Source: Defluviitaleaceae bacterium
GTDB lineage: Bacteria > Bacillota_A > Clostridia > Lachnospirales > WQUN01
Assembly: GCA_009779525.1 (NCBI GenBank)
Contig: WREB01000021.1
Span: 1-9,913, forward strand
Length of the DNA: 9,913 bases
Direction of reading: 5' to 3'
Shown one piece after another: positions 1-5,774 of the stretch (positions within the stretch are counted from its first letter, which is position 1; every line of letters starts with the position of its first letter). Under the pieces are notes generated by a model. That model was not told the DNA's origin. It searched no databases and saw only the letters and a program-made list of their open reading frames with translations. A program made the translations under genes and the position numbers.

Positions 1-21
1 TACGGCGCCGATTTTAATCAT
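1..21 (-). CDS. Possible start of a further gene (partial, 7 codons)
   Basis: An ATG lies 7 bp after the stop of the preceding oxidoreductase and opens a frame reading MIKIGAV up to the window edge. A short basic/hydrophobic beta strand leading into Gly-Ala resembles the first strand of a Rossmann-fold NAD(P)-binding protein, such as another Gfo/Idh/MocA member. No convincing Shine-Dalgarno site is visible in front of it, though close spacing would allow translational coupling. With only seven codons this is a suggestion; the open frame could also be chance. Confidence 0.35.
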
Positions 22-28
22 GCGCGTT

Positions 29-1033
29 TTAAAAGACATAGTCGGCTTCGCAAATCGGGATCGGCTCCCCGGAAGCGACCGACTCGTTTACCATGTAGCT
101 TATGACCGCGGCCCTCGCCGCGTTCGCAAGCCCGTTGGGAGGCTCGGTCCCGTACGCGACCGATTTCGCGAAAAGGTCGAACTCGATTTCCATCCCCTTG
201 TCCGGAGCGTCAAACTCCCAGTTCGTCCTTTCGCGGCCCTCGTAGCCGAAATAAGACATCCGCGTGAAGTTTTCGATCATGATCGCCTTGCAACCGGCGT
301 AGATTTCCGTCGATTCTTTTGGGACGCCTGCGCTGCCCGTCCCGCTTATCAAAGTCATCCCGACCGAACCGTCGGCGAAAGTGATCGTCACCGCCGCGCA
401 GTCGGGGATCTTCACCAGCTCCGACTTAGAGAAGATTCCGCCCGAAGCGTAGACGCGCACGGGCGCGGATCCGGCCAATTGGCAAAGCAGGTCGAAAATG
501 TGGCAGCCCTCGCCGACGAAGCGGCCGCCGCCGACTTCCGGTATGTTGGTCCAGTGCGCGGCGGGAAACGGGTCCTGTATGCGGTGATAGATCATTTTTT
601 TGTCGTCTTGCGACGCCATAAGCGCCTTCGCCTTCGCTATCATCGGCGCGAGCCCCCGGTTGTAACCGACGCTGTACTTTACGCCGCTTTGCCTCACCGC
701 CTCGGCAATCTTCCGGCAGCCGGCGCGGTCAAGCGCCATCGGCTTTTCGCAGAAGACGTGCTTGCCGGCTTTCGCCGCGCGGACCGAGTAGTCGACATGA
801 GAATCGTGGCGGGTGGTTATGAATACGGCGTCGATATCGGGATCGTAAAAAACTTTTTCCGCGTCCGCCGTATAATAAGCGGCGCCGGTTACCCCGGCGA
901 TTTGCTCCGCGGCGTTAAGGTTGACGTCGCACGCCGCGCGAACGCTGTACAGCGGATTAGAAAGCAGGAATTTGTTAGTATTGGCCGCGAACGCGCCGCA
1001 CCCGATGATCCCGACGTTCACTTTTTTTTCCAT
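29..1033 (-). CDS. Gfo/Idh/MocA family NAD(P)-dependent oxidoreductase (short paralogue)
   Basis: A 334-residue cytoplasmic dehydrogenase of the Gfo/Idh/MocA family, whose members oxidise, reduce or epimerise sugars and inositols using NAD(P). The N-terminal Rossmann domain shows the dinucleotide-binding turn GIIGCGAFA (residues 8-16). The family motif CEKPM follows at 95-99, with Lys97 the usual catalytic/cofactor-contacting lysine, and YNR at 124-126. The C-terminal alpha/beta substrate domain carries GGGRFVGEGCHIFDL (168-182), where Glu175, His178 and Asp181 are likely active-site positions. Length is typical. There is no signal peptide. It starts at an ATG with only a weak GGGTG element upstream and ends in TAA. 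It lies beyond the terminator of the transporter operon, so it probably belongs to a separate unit or depends on read-through. It shares motif order with the oxidoreductase at 8045-9220 but lacks a roughly 25-residue insert between the YNR and GGG motifs. The substrate is unknown. Confidence 0.93.
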   Translation of the reverse strand: MEKKVNVGIIGCGAFAANTNKFLLSNPLYSVRAACDVNLNAAEQIAGVTGAAYYTADAEKVFYDPDIDAVFITTRHDSHVDYSVRAAKAGKHVFCEKPMALDRAGCRKIAEAVRQSGVKYSVGYNRGLAPMIAKAKALMASQDDKKMIYHRIQDPFPAAHWTNIPEVGGGRFVGEGCHIFDLLCQLAGSAPVRVYASGGIFSKSELVKIPDCAAVTITFADGSVGMTLISGTGSAGVPKESTEIYAGCKAIMIENFTRMSYFGYEGRERTNWEFDAPDKGMEIEFDLFAKSVAYGTEPPNGLANAARAAVISYMVNESVASGEPIPICEADYVF

Positions 1034-1106
1034 ATGGCACCCGAAAAAATTTTAAACTCAATGAATTCGCCGGTTTGCTTCATATTTTAAGAAACGCTGG
1101 AACCGC
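1034..1106 (-). other. Intergenic spacer; at most a weak promoter candidate
   Basis: This AT-rich stretch separates the terminator from the short oxidoreductase gene. Read on the minus strand it contains TAAAAT (1089-1084), a five-of-six match to a -10 box, about 50 bp before the start codon. No good -35 hexamer sits 16-18 bp upstream of it; that position falls in the terminator's T-run. A second AT-rich patch, TTTAAAATTTTTT, lies around 1040-1052. No tRNA, small RNA or protein-coding frame is evident. Promoter assignment is tentative. Confidence 0.25.
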
Positions 1107-1140
1107 AAAAAAACCGGCGGATCGATTCATCGACCGCCGG
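1107..1140 (-). terminator. Intrinsic terminator of the transporter operon
   Basis: Read on the minus strand, CCGGCGG (1140-1134) pairs perfectly with CCGCCGG (1120-1114). The stem continues with TCGA/TCGA across a single bulged base and closes on a four-base TGAA loop. Seven T residues (1113-1107) follow directly. It begins 4 bp after the stop codon of the creatininase-family gene. This is a textbook Rho-independent terminator and marks the 3' end of the unit that starts at the promoter near 5706-5733. Confidence 0.92.
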
Positions 1141-1144
1141 CGTA

Positions 1145-1975
1145 TTACTTTATTCCGATTTTTTCGACCCGCGAAAAAAATTCGGCGTCGAGCTTTTGCA
1201 GCTGCCCGTCTTCCTTTACACTTCGGTAAAATTTCGCGAGCTTCGCGGCGCAGGCCTCATAGATAAGCTTGCCTTTTTTTGCGGAAGCCTTGCGCGCGTC
1301 GCCCGCGTAATGCTCTGGAAAATCCGCGTACCAATTGAGCGGGGTCTTGGCCAGGGGAAGGTCCTGGAGCCGGTCTTGCGGTTCGGCCGGGTTGGCCGGA
1401 ATCTTTTCCATGTTCACGTGGTTGGGCCTGAGGTAGAGCATAAGGCTCGTCTCGAGCTCGCACGCGTGGCCGTTGCAAGTTTCTAGCGAATCAAGCGCCT
1501 CCGGCGGAACCAAAACATCGTACAGATACGTCAGGTAGCTTTTTTGCTCGCGCGGCAGGCAATCGACAAAAAACCTGAGCCAGTTGACGTTGCCGCCGTG
1601 GAAGTTGTAAAGGATTATTTTTTTGAAGCCGTTTCGGCCGATTTCGTCGAGCGTGGCGCCGAGCATCGGGCCGTAGAGTTCCGGCGCGACCGAGACCGCG
1701 CCGGGCAAGTGGCGCGCCTCGGCGATCTGCCCGAAAATGAAGCACGGGAACACCACCGCGGGCTCGATTTCGGCGGCCCTAAGTGCGATCGAATGCGCGC
1801 AGATCACGTCGGTGCCAAGCGGGAGATGCCGGCCGTGCTTCTCAAGCACGCCGAGCGGAACTACGCAGAGCCCGCCCGGCCCGTCCGTCTTGTCCGATTT
1901 ATCCGAAGCCGCAGCCGAAAGCGACGCCGCGTCCAAAAGCTCCCACTGCACCTGGCAACAACCGCCTTCCGCCAA
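1145..1975 (-). CDS. Creatininase-family metal-dependent amidohydrolase
   Basis: A 276-residue protein of the creatininase/MftE/ArfB family, metalloenzymes that usually hydrolyse amide or related C-N bonds in small molecules. Visible motifs are EKHGRHLPLGTD (45-56; Glu45, His47 and Asp56 match the first metal ligands of creatininase), NFHGGN (124-129, His126) and HACELETS (170-177, in place of the common HAGE.ETS). The metal site therefore looks intact. Creatininase itself is only one member, and creatinine is not implied. There is no signal peptide. The longest frame begins at TTG (1975), 9 bp after the lplC stop, without a clear ribosome site. An alternative GTG at 1951-1949 has GGAAGG upstream (13-base spacing) and gives VQWELLD, closer to the usual family N-terminus. 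The stretch after it (SLSAAASDKSDKTDGPGG, 18-35) is a low-complexity insertion. It is the last gene of the importer operon. The physiological substrate is unknown. Confidence 0.88.
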   Translation of the reverse strand: MAEGGCCQVQWELLDAASLSAAASDKSDKTDGPGGLCVVPLGVLEKHGRHLPLGTDVICAHSIALRAAEIEPAVVFPCFIFGQIAEARHLPGAVSVAPELYGPMLGATLDEIGRNGFKKIILYNFHGGNVNWLRFFVDCLPREQKSYLTYLYDVLVPPEALDSLETCNGHACELETSLMLYLRPNHVNMEKIPANPAEPQDRLQDLPLAKTPLNWYADFPEHYAGDARKASAKKGKLIYEACAAKLAKFYRSVKEDGQLQKLDAEFFSRVEKIGIK

Positions 1976-1984
1976 TCGAATACG

Positions 1985-2872
1985 CTAACCCTTTATCGAG
2001 CCGAGCATGATGCCCTTGATAAAATATTTTTGCAAAAACGGGTAGACGCATATGATCGGGGTTATCGTGATGACCGCGATCGCGAGCCTGAGCCCGTTCG
2101 GCGTGACGTTGAAGTTCGAGTTGGCGAGGTTTCCGCCGGACATCTTCATCAGTTCCTGTATCGCGTTCGACTCGAACATTATCTTTTGGAGCAGCGTCTG
2201 AAGCGGGACGAGCTTCACGTTTTTGATGAAGAAAAGCCCCGTGAACCATTCGCTCCAGTAGCCGACCGCCGTGAAAAGCGCGATCGCGGCGTATACCGGT
2301 TTTGATAACGGCACTATCATCCTCGCGAAGATCGTCGCGTACGAGCCGCCGTCGATCTTGACGGATTCCTCGATGCTGTCCGGTATGGAGGCGAAGAACG
2401 AGCGGAAGAGCACCATGTACCAGTAGCTGTAGATGCCTCCCTGGATCAGGAGTATCCAAAAGGTGTCGTACAGGCCAAGCGTCCTGATCGTTAGAAAGTA
2501 GGGAATGAGCCCGCCGTTGAAGATGAACGTTATAAAGAAGAACATCGAGAGGGCCTTATAACCCGGCATCCTGCGCTTAGAAAGCGCGTACGCCATCGAG
2601 GAGGTGCATAGCAGCGTGATGAACGTGCCGATCCCGGTTCTGGCAAGCGATACCATGAACGACCGAAACAGCCTCTCGTTTTGGAACGCGAGCCGGAAGT
2701 TGAATAGCGTCGGCTGCCTGGGCCACAGGTAGAGCACCCCGCGCAGCGAGTCCAGCCCGTCGTTGAAGGCGTAGACGTACATGTTGTAGAGCGGGTAGAA
2801 CGTGACGAACCCGATCAGGGACAAAATGATTATGTTTACTACGTCGAAGACCGAAGTTTTTCTTATGCCCAT
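1985..2872 (-). CDS. lplC: Sugar ABC transporter permease, LplC/YtcP type
   Basis: A 295-residue inner-membrane permease of the CUT1 carbohydrate importer class. About six membrane segments are visible (roughly 11-33, 72-97, 107-129, 138-158, 191-211 and 262-281). The cytoplasmic EAA loop that docks the ATPase is clear: EESVKIDGGSYATIFARMIV (168-187) followed by PLSKP. The C-terminus FIKGIMLGSIKG is the characteristic ending of the LplC/YtcP subfamily, whose relatives import plant-derived oligosaccharides in Bacillus. It starts at ATG 12 bp after the lplB stop and pairs with LplB as a heterodimer. No ATPase gene is nearby; this transporter class commonly shares a general ATPase of the MsmX kind, so that absence is expected. 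The exact sugar cannot be deduced. Confidence 0.95.
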   Translation of the reverse strand: MGIRKTSVFDVVNIIILSLIGFVTFYPLYNMYVYAFNDGLDSLRGVLYLWPRQPTLFNFRLAFQNERLFRSFMVSLARTGIGTFITLLCTSSMAYALSKRRMPGYKALSMFFFITFIFNGGLIPYFLTIRTLGLYDTFWILLIQGGIYSYWYMVLFRSFFASIPDSIEESVKIDGGSYATIFARMIVPLSKPVYAAIALFTAVGYWSEWFTGLFFIKNVKLVPLQTLLQKIMFESNAIQELMKMSGGNLANSNFNVTPNGLRLAIAVITITPIICVYPFLQKYFIKGIMLGSIKG

Positions 2873-2877
2873 TTTTG

Positions 2878-2885
2878 CCCCCCCC
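2878..2885 (-). promoter_or_regulatory. Homopolymeric G8 ribosome-binding site of lplC
   Basis: The minus strand reads TAGGGGGGGG GCAAAA before the lplC ATG: a run of eight G that begins in the last base of the lplB stop codon TAG. It is the only plausible Shine-Dalgarno element for lplC, five bases from the start codon. The run is both a ribosome site and a short mononucleotide repeat. Gain or loss of one G would change spacing but not the reading frames. Confidence 0.7.
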
Positions 2886-3844
2886 TAAAACAGCGCGATT
2901 TCTTTGTCGGTCATTTTCTTGACGATCGAGTTGGTGATGAAGATCAGCGTAAGCCCTATCACGCTCTTAAACAGATCGACCGCCGAAGCGTAGCCGAACT
3001 GCCCCTCCTTCAGGCCGACCTGGATTACGTAGGTGTCAAGTATGTCCGCGATCCGCATGTTGCCTGGCGTCCGAAGCAGGTATATCTGGTCCCAGCCGGC
3101 GCTCAGCGCCTGGCTAAGGCCTAAAATGAACAGCATCGCGACGGTGTAGCGGATCGAAGGCAGCGATATGTGCCACATCCGCCTAAACCTTCCCGCCCCG
3201 TCGATCGTCGCGGCTTCGTGCAGCTCCGGGTCCACCCCGGCCAGCGCGGCTAAGTATATGATCGCGCTGAAGCCTATGTTTTTCCATATGTGCGAGATGA
3301 ACATGACCGGATAAAAATACTGGATGTCGTTTGTGAAGAAAATCTTCGGCTGCCCCCAAAGGGCGCGGACCTCGTTGAAAATGCCCGTGTCGAGCGCGAG
3401 GAACTGATAGATGAGGACGTACGCGATGACCCACGACATGAAGTGCGGCAGGTAGGAAACCGTCTGTATCGCCCGCTTGAAACGGTTGCTCCTCACTTCG
3501 TTCAGCATCAGCGCGAAGATGATCGGCATCGGAAAATATAGGATTATCTTGAAAAAATTGATCACAAGCGTGTTCCGGATGATGCCCCACGAATTGTAAT
3601 AATTGTAAAAGGAGCGGAAATACTTGTACCACGGGTTCGCGATCGGGCTGAAGAAAAGCCCCTTGTCGAAGCGGTACTCGCGGAAAGCGAGCGAGACCCC
3701 GTACATCGGAATGTAGCTGAAAAGTATGTAGAACGCGATCGCCGGAAGCAGGAATAAATACAACTGGTGGTATTCGATCAACAGGGCCTTGTACCTGCGC
3801 TTCTCCCTTTTCGGCTTGCCTTCGCTGTCAGACGGCTTACTCAT
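2885..3844 (-). CDS. lplB: Sugar ABC transporter permease, LplB/YteP type
   Basis: A 319-residue inner-membrane permease, partner of LplC in a CUT1-type carbohydrate importer. A basic N-terminal tail (SKPSDSEGKPKREKRRYKA, 2-20) precedes the first membrane segment (about 28-52). Further segments lie near 92-113, 132-150, 178-202, 232-252 and 290-308. The ATPase-docking EAA loop is EAATIDGAGRFRRMWHISLP (210-229), a near-perfect family match. The ATG start is supported by the G-rich site GGAGGGGGGG six bases upstream. The gene follows the binding-protein gene after a 72 bp gap containing a strong hairpin, so its expression is probably lower than that of the binding protein. It ends in TAG, and its stop shares a base with the lplC ribosome site. 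Confidence 0.95.
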   Translation of the reverse strand: MSKPSDSEGKPKREKRRYKALLIEYHQLYLFLLPAIAFYILFSYIPMYGVSLAFREYRFDKGLFFSPIANPWYKYFRSFYNYYNSWGIIRNTLVINFFKIILYFPMPIIFALMLNEVRSNRFKRAIQTVSYLPHFMSWVIAYVLIYQFLALDTGIFNEVRALWGQPKIFFTNDIQYFYPVMFISHIWKNIGFSAIIYLAALAGVDPELHEAATIDGAGRFRRMWHISLPSIRYTVAMLFILGLSQALSAGWDQIYLLRTPGNMRIADILDTYVIQVGLKEGQFGYASAVDLFKSVIGLTLIFITNSIVKKMTDKEIALF

Positions 3845-3850
3845 TCCAAG

Positions 3851-3860
3851 CCCCCCCTCC
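3851..3860 (-). promoter_or_regulatory. Ribosome-binding site of lplB
   Basis: The minus strand reads GGAGGGGGGG CTTGGA ATG. GGAGG lies 11 bases from the start codon, or six counting from the end of the G run. It sits just downstream of the hairpin at 3867-3895, so translation of lplB can initiate on any transcript that passes the hairpin or is processed near it. Confidence 0.75.
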
Positions 3861-3866
3861 GGATAA

Positions 3867-3895
3867 AAGGAAACCCCCGCGCAGGGGGTTTCCTT
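3867..3895 (-). terminator. Hairpin between binding protein and permease genes (partial terminator/attenuator)
   Basis: On the minus strand AAGGAAACCCCC pairs perfectly with GGGGGTTTCCTT across a five-base TGCGC loop, giving a 12 bp stem. It is followed by TT then ATCC, so the whole 3' T stretch is TTTTAT with two of its T residues inside the stem. The T-tract is short, so full termination seems unlikely. A leaky terminator, or a structure that shields the upstream mRNA from 3' exonucleases, fits better. Such hairpins after solute-binding-protein genes are known from other sugar importers (for example malE-malF) and raise the binding protein over the membrane subunits. The plus-strand flank TTATTATTTTTT would make a good T-tract for opposite-strand transcription, but no gene there needs one. 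Confidence 0.75.
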
Positions 3896-3916
3896 ATTAT
3901 TTTTTAGTCGTTTGCG

Positions 3917-5677
3917 TTACTGGACTTCGGTGGTGTAGTCGGCCCAAAGCCCGAGGTCCTTGTTGTATTCTTCCCATAGCCAGGCGTTCAAGTCGTCGAG
4001 GCCGTTTCGCTTGAGCGTGTCGACGTATCCGTCGAGGATCGTCTTCGCCTCCGCGTCCGAACCCGCGAGGTAGCACTGGAGCAGCGTGTCCCAATAGTTG
4101 TCGTTTAGGAGCGGCTGCAGGATCTCGTACTTATCCGGGTCATATAAACCGACGAGGATGTTCATCTGCAGCGCGTCGGTCACGCGCACGTTCGGCATCG
4201 TCGCCTTGCCGTTGAATTCGATCGCGGCCGAGTTGCCCGGGTCGTTCTGGAGGGTGACAGAATCGCCGCGGCCGCCGAACGGGTTGGTTTCCAGCGCGTC
4301 GGTCGGGTTGATCGTCGTTATGTACCCGAATACGCCCACGTCGAGGCCGTACTGCTTGGCGTCTTCCTGGCGGGCCTCGAACGACGCGTCGGTGAACTGC
4401 GCGTAGCCGTCCGAATTCCAGAACCAGTTTTCGCCCTCGACGCCCATGTTCATGGCGGCGCGGCCTTCCTTGCCGCTCGCCCAGTTGGCGACTTCGAGCC
4501 AGCGGTCGACGTTCGCGCCTTTTTTAAACATAAGCATCGTGGTTCCGCGGCTGCTGCTTATCACGTATTCGTTGGTGCCGCGGTGCGTGACCATGTTGCC
4601 GAGCGGCTGGTAGGTCATCTCGGGGTTGCTCGCGTGGAGCGCGGTCGAGTACGGCCCCCAGGTGGCCAGCGGCTGCATGCTGAAATAGCAGGTGACGCCG
4701 TAGCGCGCCTGAGTCATTTTGTCGACGCCGGTGTCGTAGGTGTGGGAGAGCGCCTCCGGGTCAAGCAGCCTTTCGGCGGCGAGGCGGCGGACCCACATGA
4801 CTTGGTCCAGCGCGAAGTTGGTTTCGGTTTGGTGCATTACCTTGCCGTCCATTATCCCGAAGCGCGCTGCCCCGCCGAAATCGAACGGGCGCGTCATCGC
4901 GGTGACTATGTGCGTCCACTGCGCGACGAAGCCTAAGGGATAAATCTCGCGGCCGTTGATGTCGACGAAGTTGCCGTCGCGGATGCGAACGAGCAGGTTA
5001 TAAAAGTCGTTCGTCGATTGGATCGACGGGTCGGGTATCGGGACGTTAAGCGCCTCGGCGACGTCGCCCCTGATGTAGAGCCCCCAGCCGCTGACCCACG
5101 GGTTGATTTCGGTGCCCGTCGGCAGGAAATAGATGGAGCCGTCGAAGTCCGGGTTGTAGACTACGCGCTGGAAGTATGCGCTTAAATTGTCCTTCTTTAC
5201 CGCGTTGTTAAGCACCGGGTACTTGTTTAGCAGGCCGCTGATGTCCTCGAGCACTCCCTCGCGGGCCGCCTTGTTTTTGACCTCGAGGGTCGAAGGCTGC
5301 TGCGGCGAGGCGTACGAGCAGAACATGTCGGTGATGGTGCCCGCGGCTATGTCCGTGACCAGATCCTGCAGGGCGTCCTGATAGTTTGACGGGCGCCAGT
5401 CGATGATCACGCCGAACTTTTCGAGTATCAACTGGCCGAGCGGGGTGTCCTTATGGGTCGGATGCCCGTCGTCGGGCGCGTGGTAGGTCTTGAAGCTGAG
5501 CGTGACTATGTCGCGCTTCGGAGTCGCGTCCGTATCGGACGCCGCGCCGGCCGCCTGAGTCGGGGTGTTGGTCGCGTTGACGCCGGAATCGCCGGAACCG
5601 CCGCACGCGGCCGCGAGCGCGAGTACCATGACGACCGCAAGCAGCGCGGCGATAATCATCTTAAATCTGTTGTTCAT
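3917..5677 (-). CDS. Extracellular sugar-binding lipoprotein, LplA/YtcQ type
   Basis: A 586-residue ABC transporter solute-binding protein that captures the substrate outside the membrane and delivers it to LplB/LplC. The N-terminus is a lipoprotein signal peptide: basic MNNRFK, a hydrophobic core (7-22) and cleavage at AAA|C with Cys25 as the lipidated residue. A flexible Gly/Ser/Thr/Ala linker (26-53) follows. The body has family hallmarks including YIRGDVAEALN (201-211), DFYNLLVRIRDG (224-235), and GVEGENW (412-418), matching the usual GIEG(V/E).. motif of large (500-600 residue) binding proteins of this kind. The ATG start has an ideal AAGGAGGT site six bases upstream. It is the first gene of the unit driven by the promoter at 5706-5733. 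Relatives bind plant-cell-wall oligosaccharides, but the ligand here cannot be inferred. Confidence 0.95.
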   Translation of the reverse strand: MNNRFKMIIAALLAVVMVLALAAACGGSGDSGVNATNTPTQAAGAASDTDATPKRDIVTLSFKTYHAPDDGHPTHKDTPLGQLILEKFGVIIDWRPSNYQDALQDLVTDIAAGTITDMFCSYASPQQPSTLEVKNKAAREGVLEDISGLLNKYPVLNNAVKKDNLSAYFQRVVYNPDFDGSIYFLPTGTEINPWVSGWGLYIRGDVAEALNVPIPDPSIQSTNDFYNLLVRIRDGNFVDINGREIYPLGFVAQWTHIVTAMTRPFDFGGAARFGIMDGKVMHQTETNFALDQVMWVRRLAAERLLDPEALSHTYDTGVDKMTQARYGVTCYFSMQPLATWGPYSTALHASNPEMTYQPLGNMVTHRGTNEYVISSSRGTTMLMFKKGANVDRWLEVANWASGKEGRAAMNMGVEGENWFWNSDGYAQFTDASFEARQEDAKQYGLDVGVFGYITTINPTDALETNPFGGRGDSVTLQNDPGNSAAIEFNGKATMPNVRVTDALQMNILVGLYDPDKYEILQPLLNDNYWDTLLQCYLAGSDAEAKTILDGYVDTLKRNGLDDLNAWLWEEYNKDLGLWADYTTEVQ

Positions 5678-5682
5678 TTGTT

Positions 5683-5702
5683 ACCTCCTTAATGAAATTA
5701 AG
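5683..5702 (-). promoter_or_regulatory. Leader with inverted repeat overlapping the binding protein's ribosome site
   Basis: The Shine-Dalgarno site AAGGAGGT (5690-5683) lies six bases from the ATG when counted from GGAGG. Directly before it is a perfect inverted repeat CTTAAT-TTC-ATTAAG (5702-5688), whose right arm shares AAG with the ribosome site. The predicted transcription start near 5699 falls inside the left arm, so only part of the stem would be in the RNA. The repeat could instead be a DNA site. The ribosome-site part is certain; a role for the repeat is not. Confidence 0.7.
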
Positions 5703-5705
5703 TAA

Positions 5706-5733
5706 AATGTAACATATTTGTAACGTTTGTCAA
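5706..5733 (-). promoter_or_regulatory. Sigma-A-type promoter of the transporter operon
   Basis: The minus strand carries a perfect -35 hexamer TTGACA (5733-5728), a 16 bp spacer, and TACATT (5711-5706) as the -10 box, four of six matches. It is preceded by TGT, an extended -10 element. The predicted start of transcription is near 5699, leaving a leader of about 22 bases before the ATG at 5677. The surroundings are much richer in A/T than the flanking genes. Confidence 0.8.
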
Positions 5734-5762
5734 GAAACTTTTCGTCGGTTTGCTATTGTAAC
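5708..5762 (-). repeat. Repeated GTTACA hexamer across the promoter (possible operator)
   Basis: GTTACA occurs at 5713-5708 and 5724-5719, exactly 11 bp apart in the same orientation, so both copies face the same side of the helix. A third copy lies at 5762-5757, upstream of the -35 box. The first copy overlaps the -10 box and the second lies in the -35/-10 spacer. Tandem direct repeats at one-turn spacing are a common arrangement for activator or repressor sites. No regulator gene is present in this window to pair with them. Chance is possible in such a short A/T-rich stretch. Confidence 0.45.
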
Positions 5763-5774
5763 CGTTTTTTATCT

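Noticed and set aside
20..1090. A 356-codon open frame on the plus strand opposite the short oxidoreductase
   Set aside because: It is a mirror of the GC-rich codon pattern of the minus-strand gene. Its translation is Arg/Val/Asp-rich with no recognisable motif, whereas the minus-strand frame has full family motifs.
2079..2290. Recurrent GCGATCGC-like palindromes resembling a dispersed repeat
   Set aside because: They occur in different genes at irregular spacing and fit favoured Ala/Ile/Asp/Arg codons in a GC-rich genome; no extended repeat unit around them.
1544..2305. A 253-codon plus-strand frame spanning the creatininase-lplC junction
   Set aside because: It crosses two well-supported genes and their junction, is very rich in Arg/Asp/Glu, and has no family motif or ribosome site; a shadow of the opposite strand.
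5719..5732. A catabolite-repression (cre/CcpA-like) site, TGTAACGTTTGTCA
   Set aside because: The outer positions match the consensus TGWAANCGNTNWCA, but the essential central CG is displaced by one base (GT at its place). Too weak to call, though CcpA control is plausible for such an operon.
5742..5762. A terminator after the glycoside hydrolase (CGGTT...AACCG)
   Set aside because: The stem is only 5 bp with a 9-base loop and no T-run follows on the minus strand. Read-through into the transporter operon cannot be excluded.
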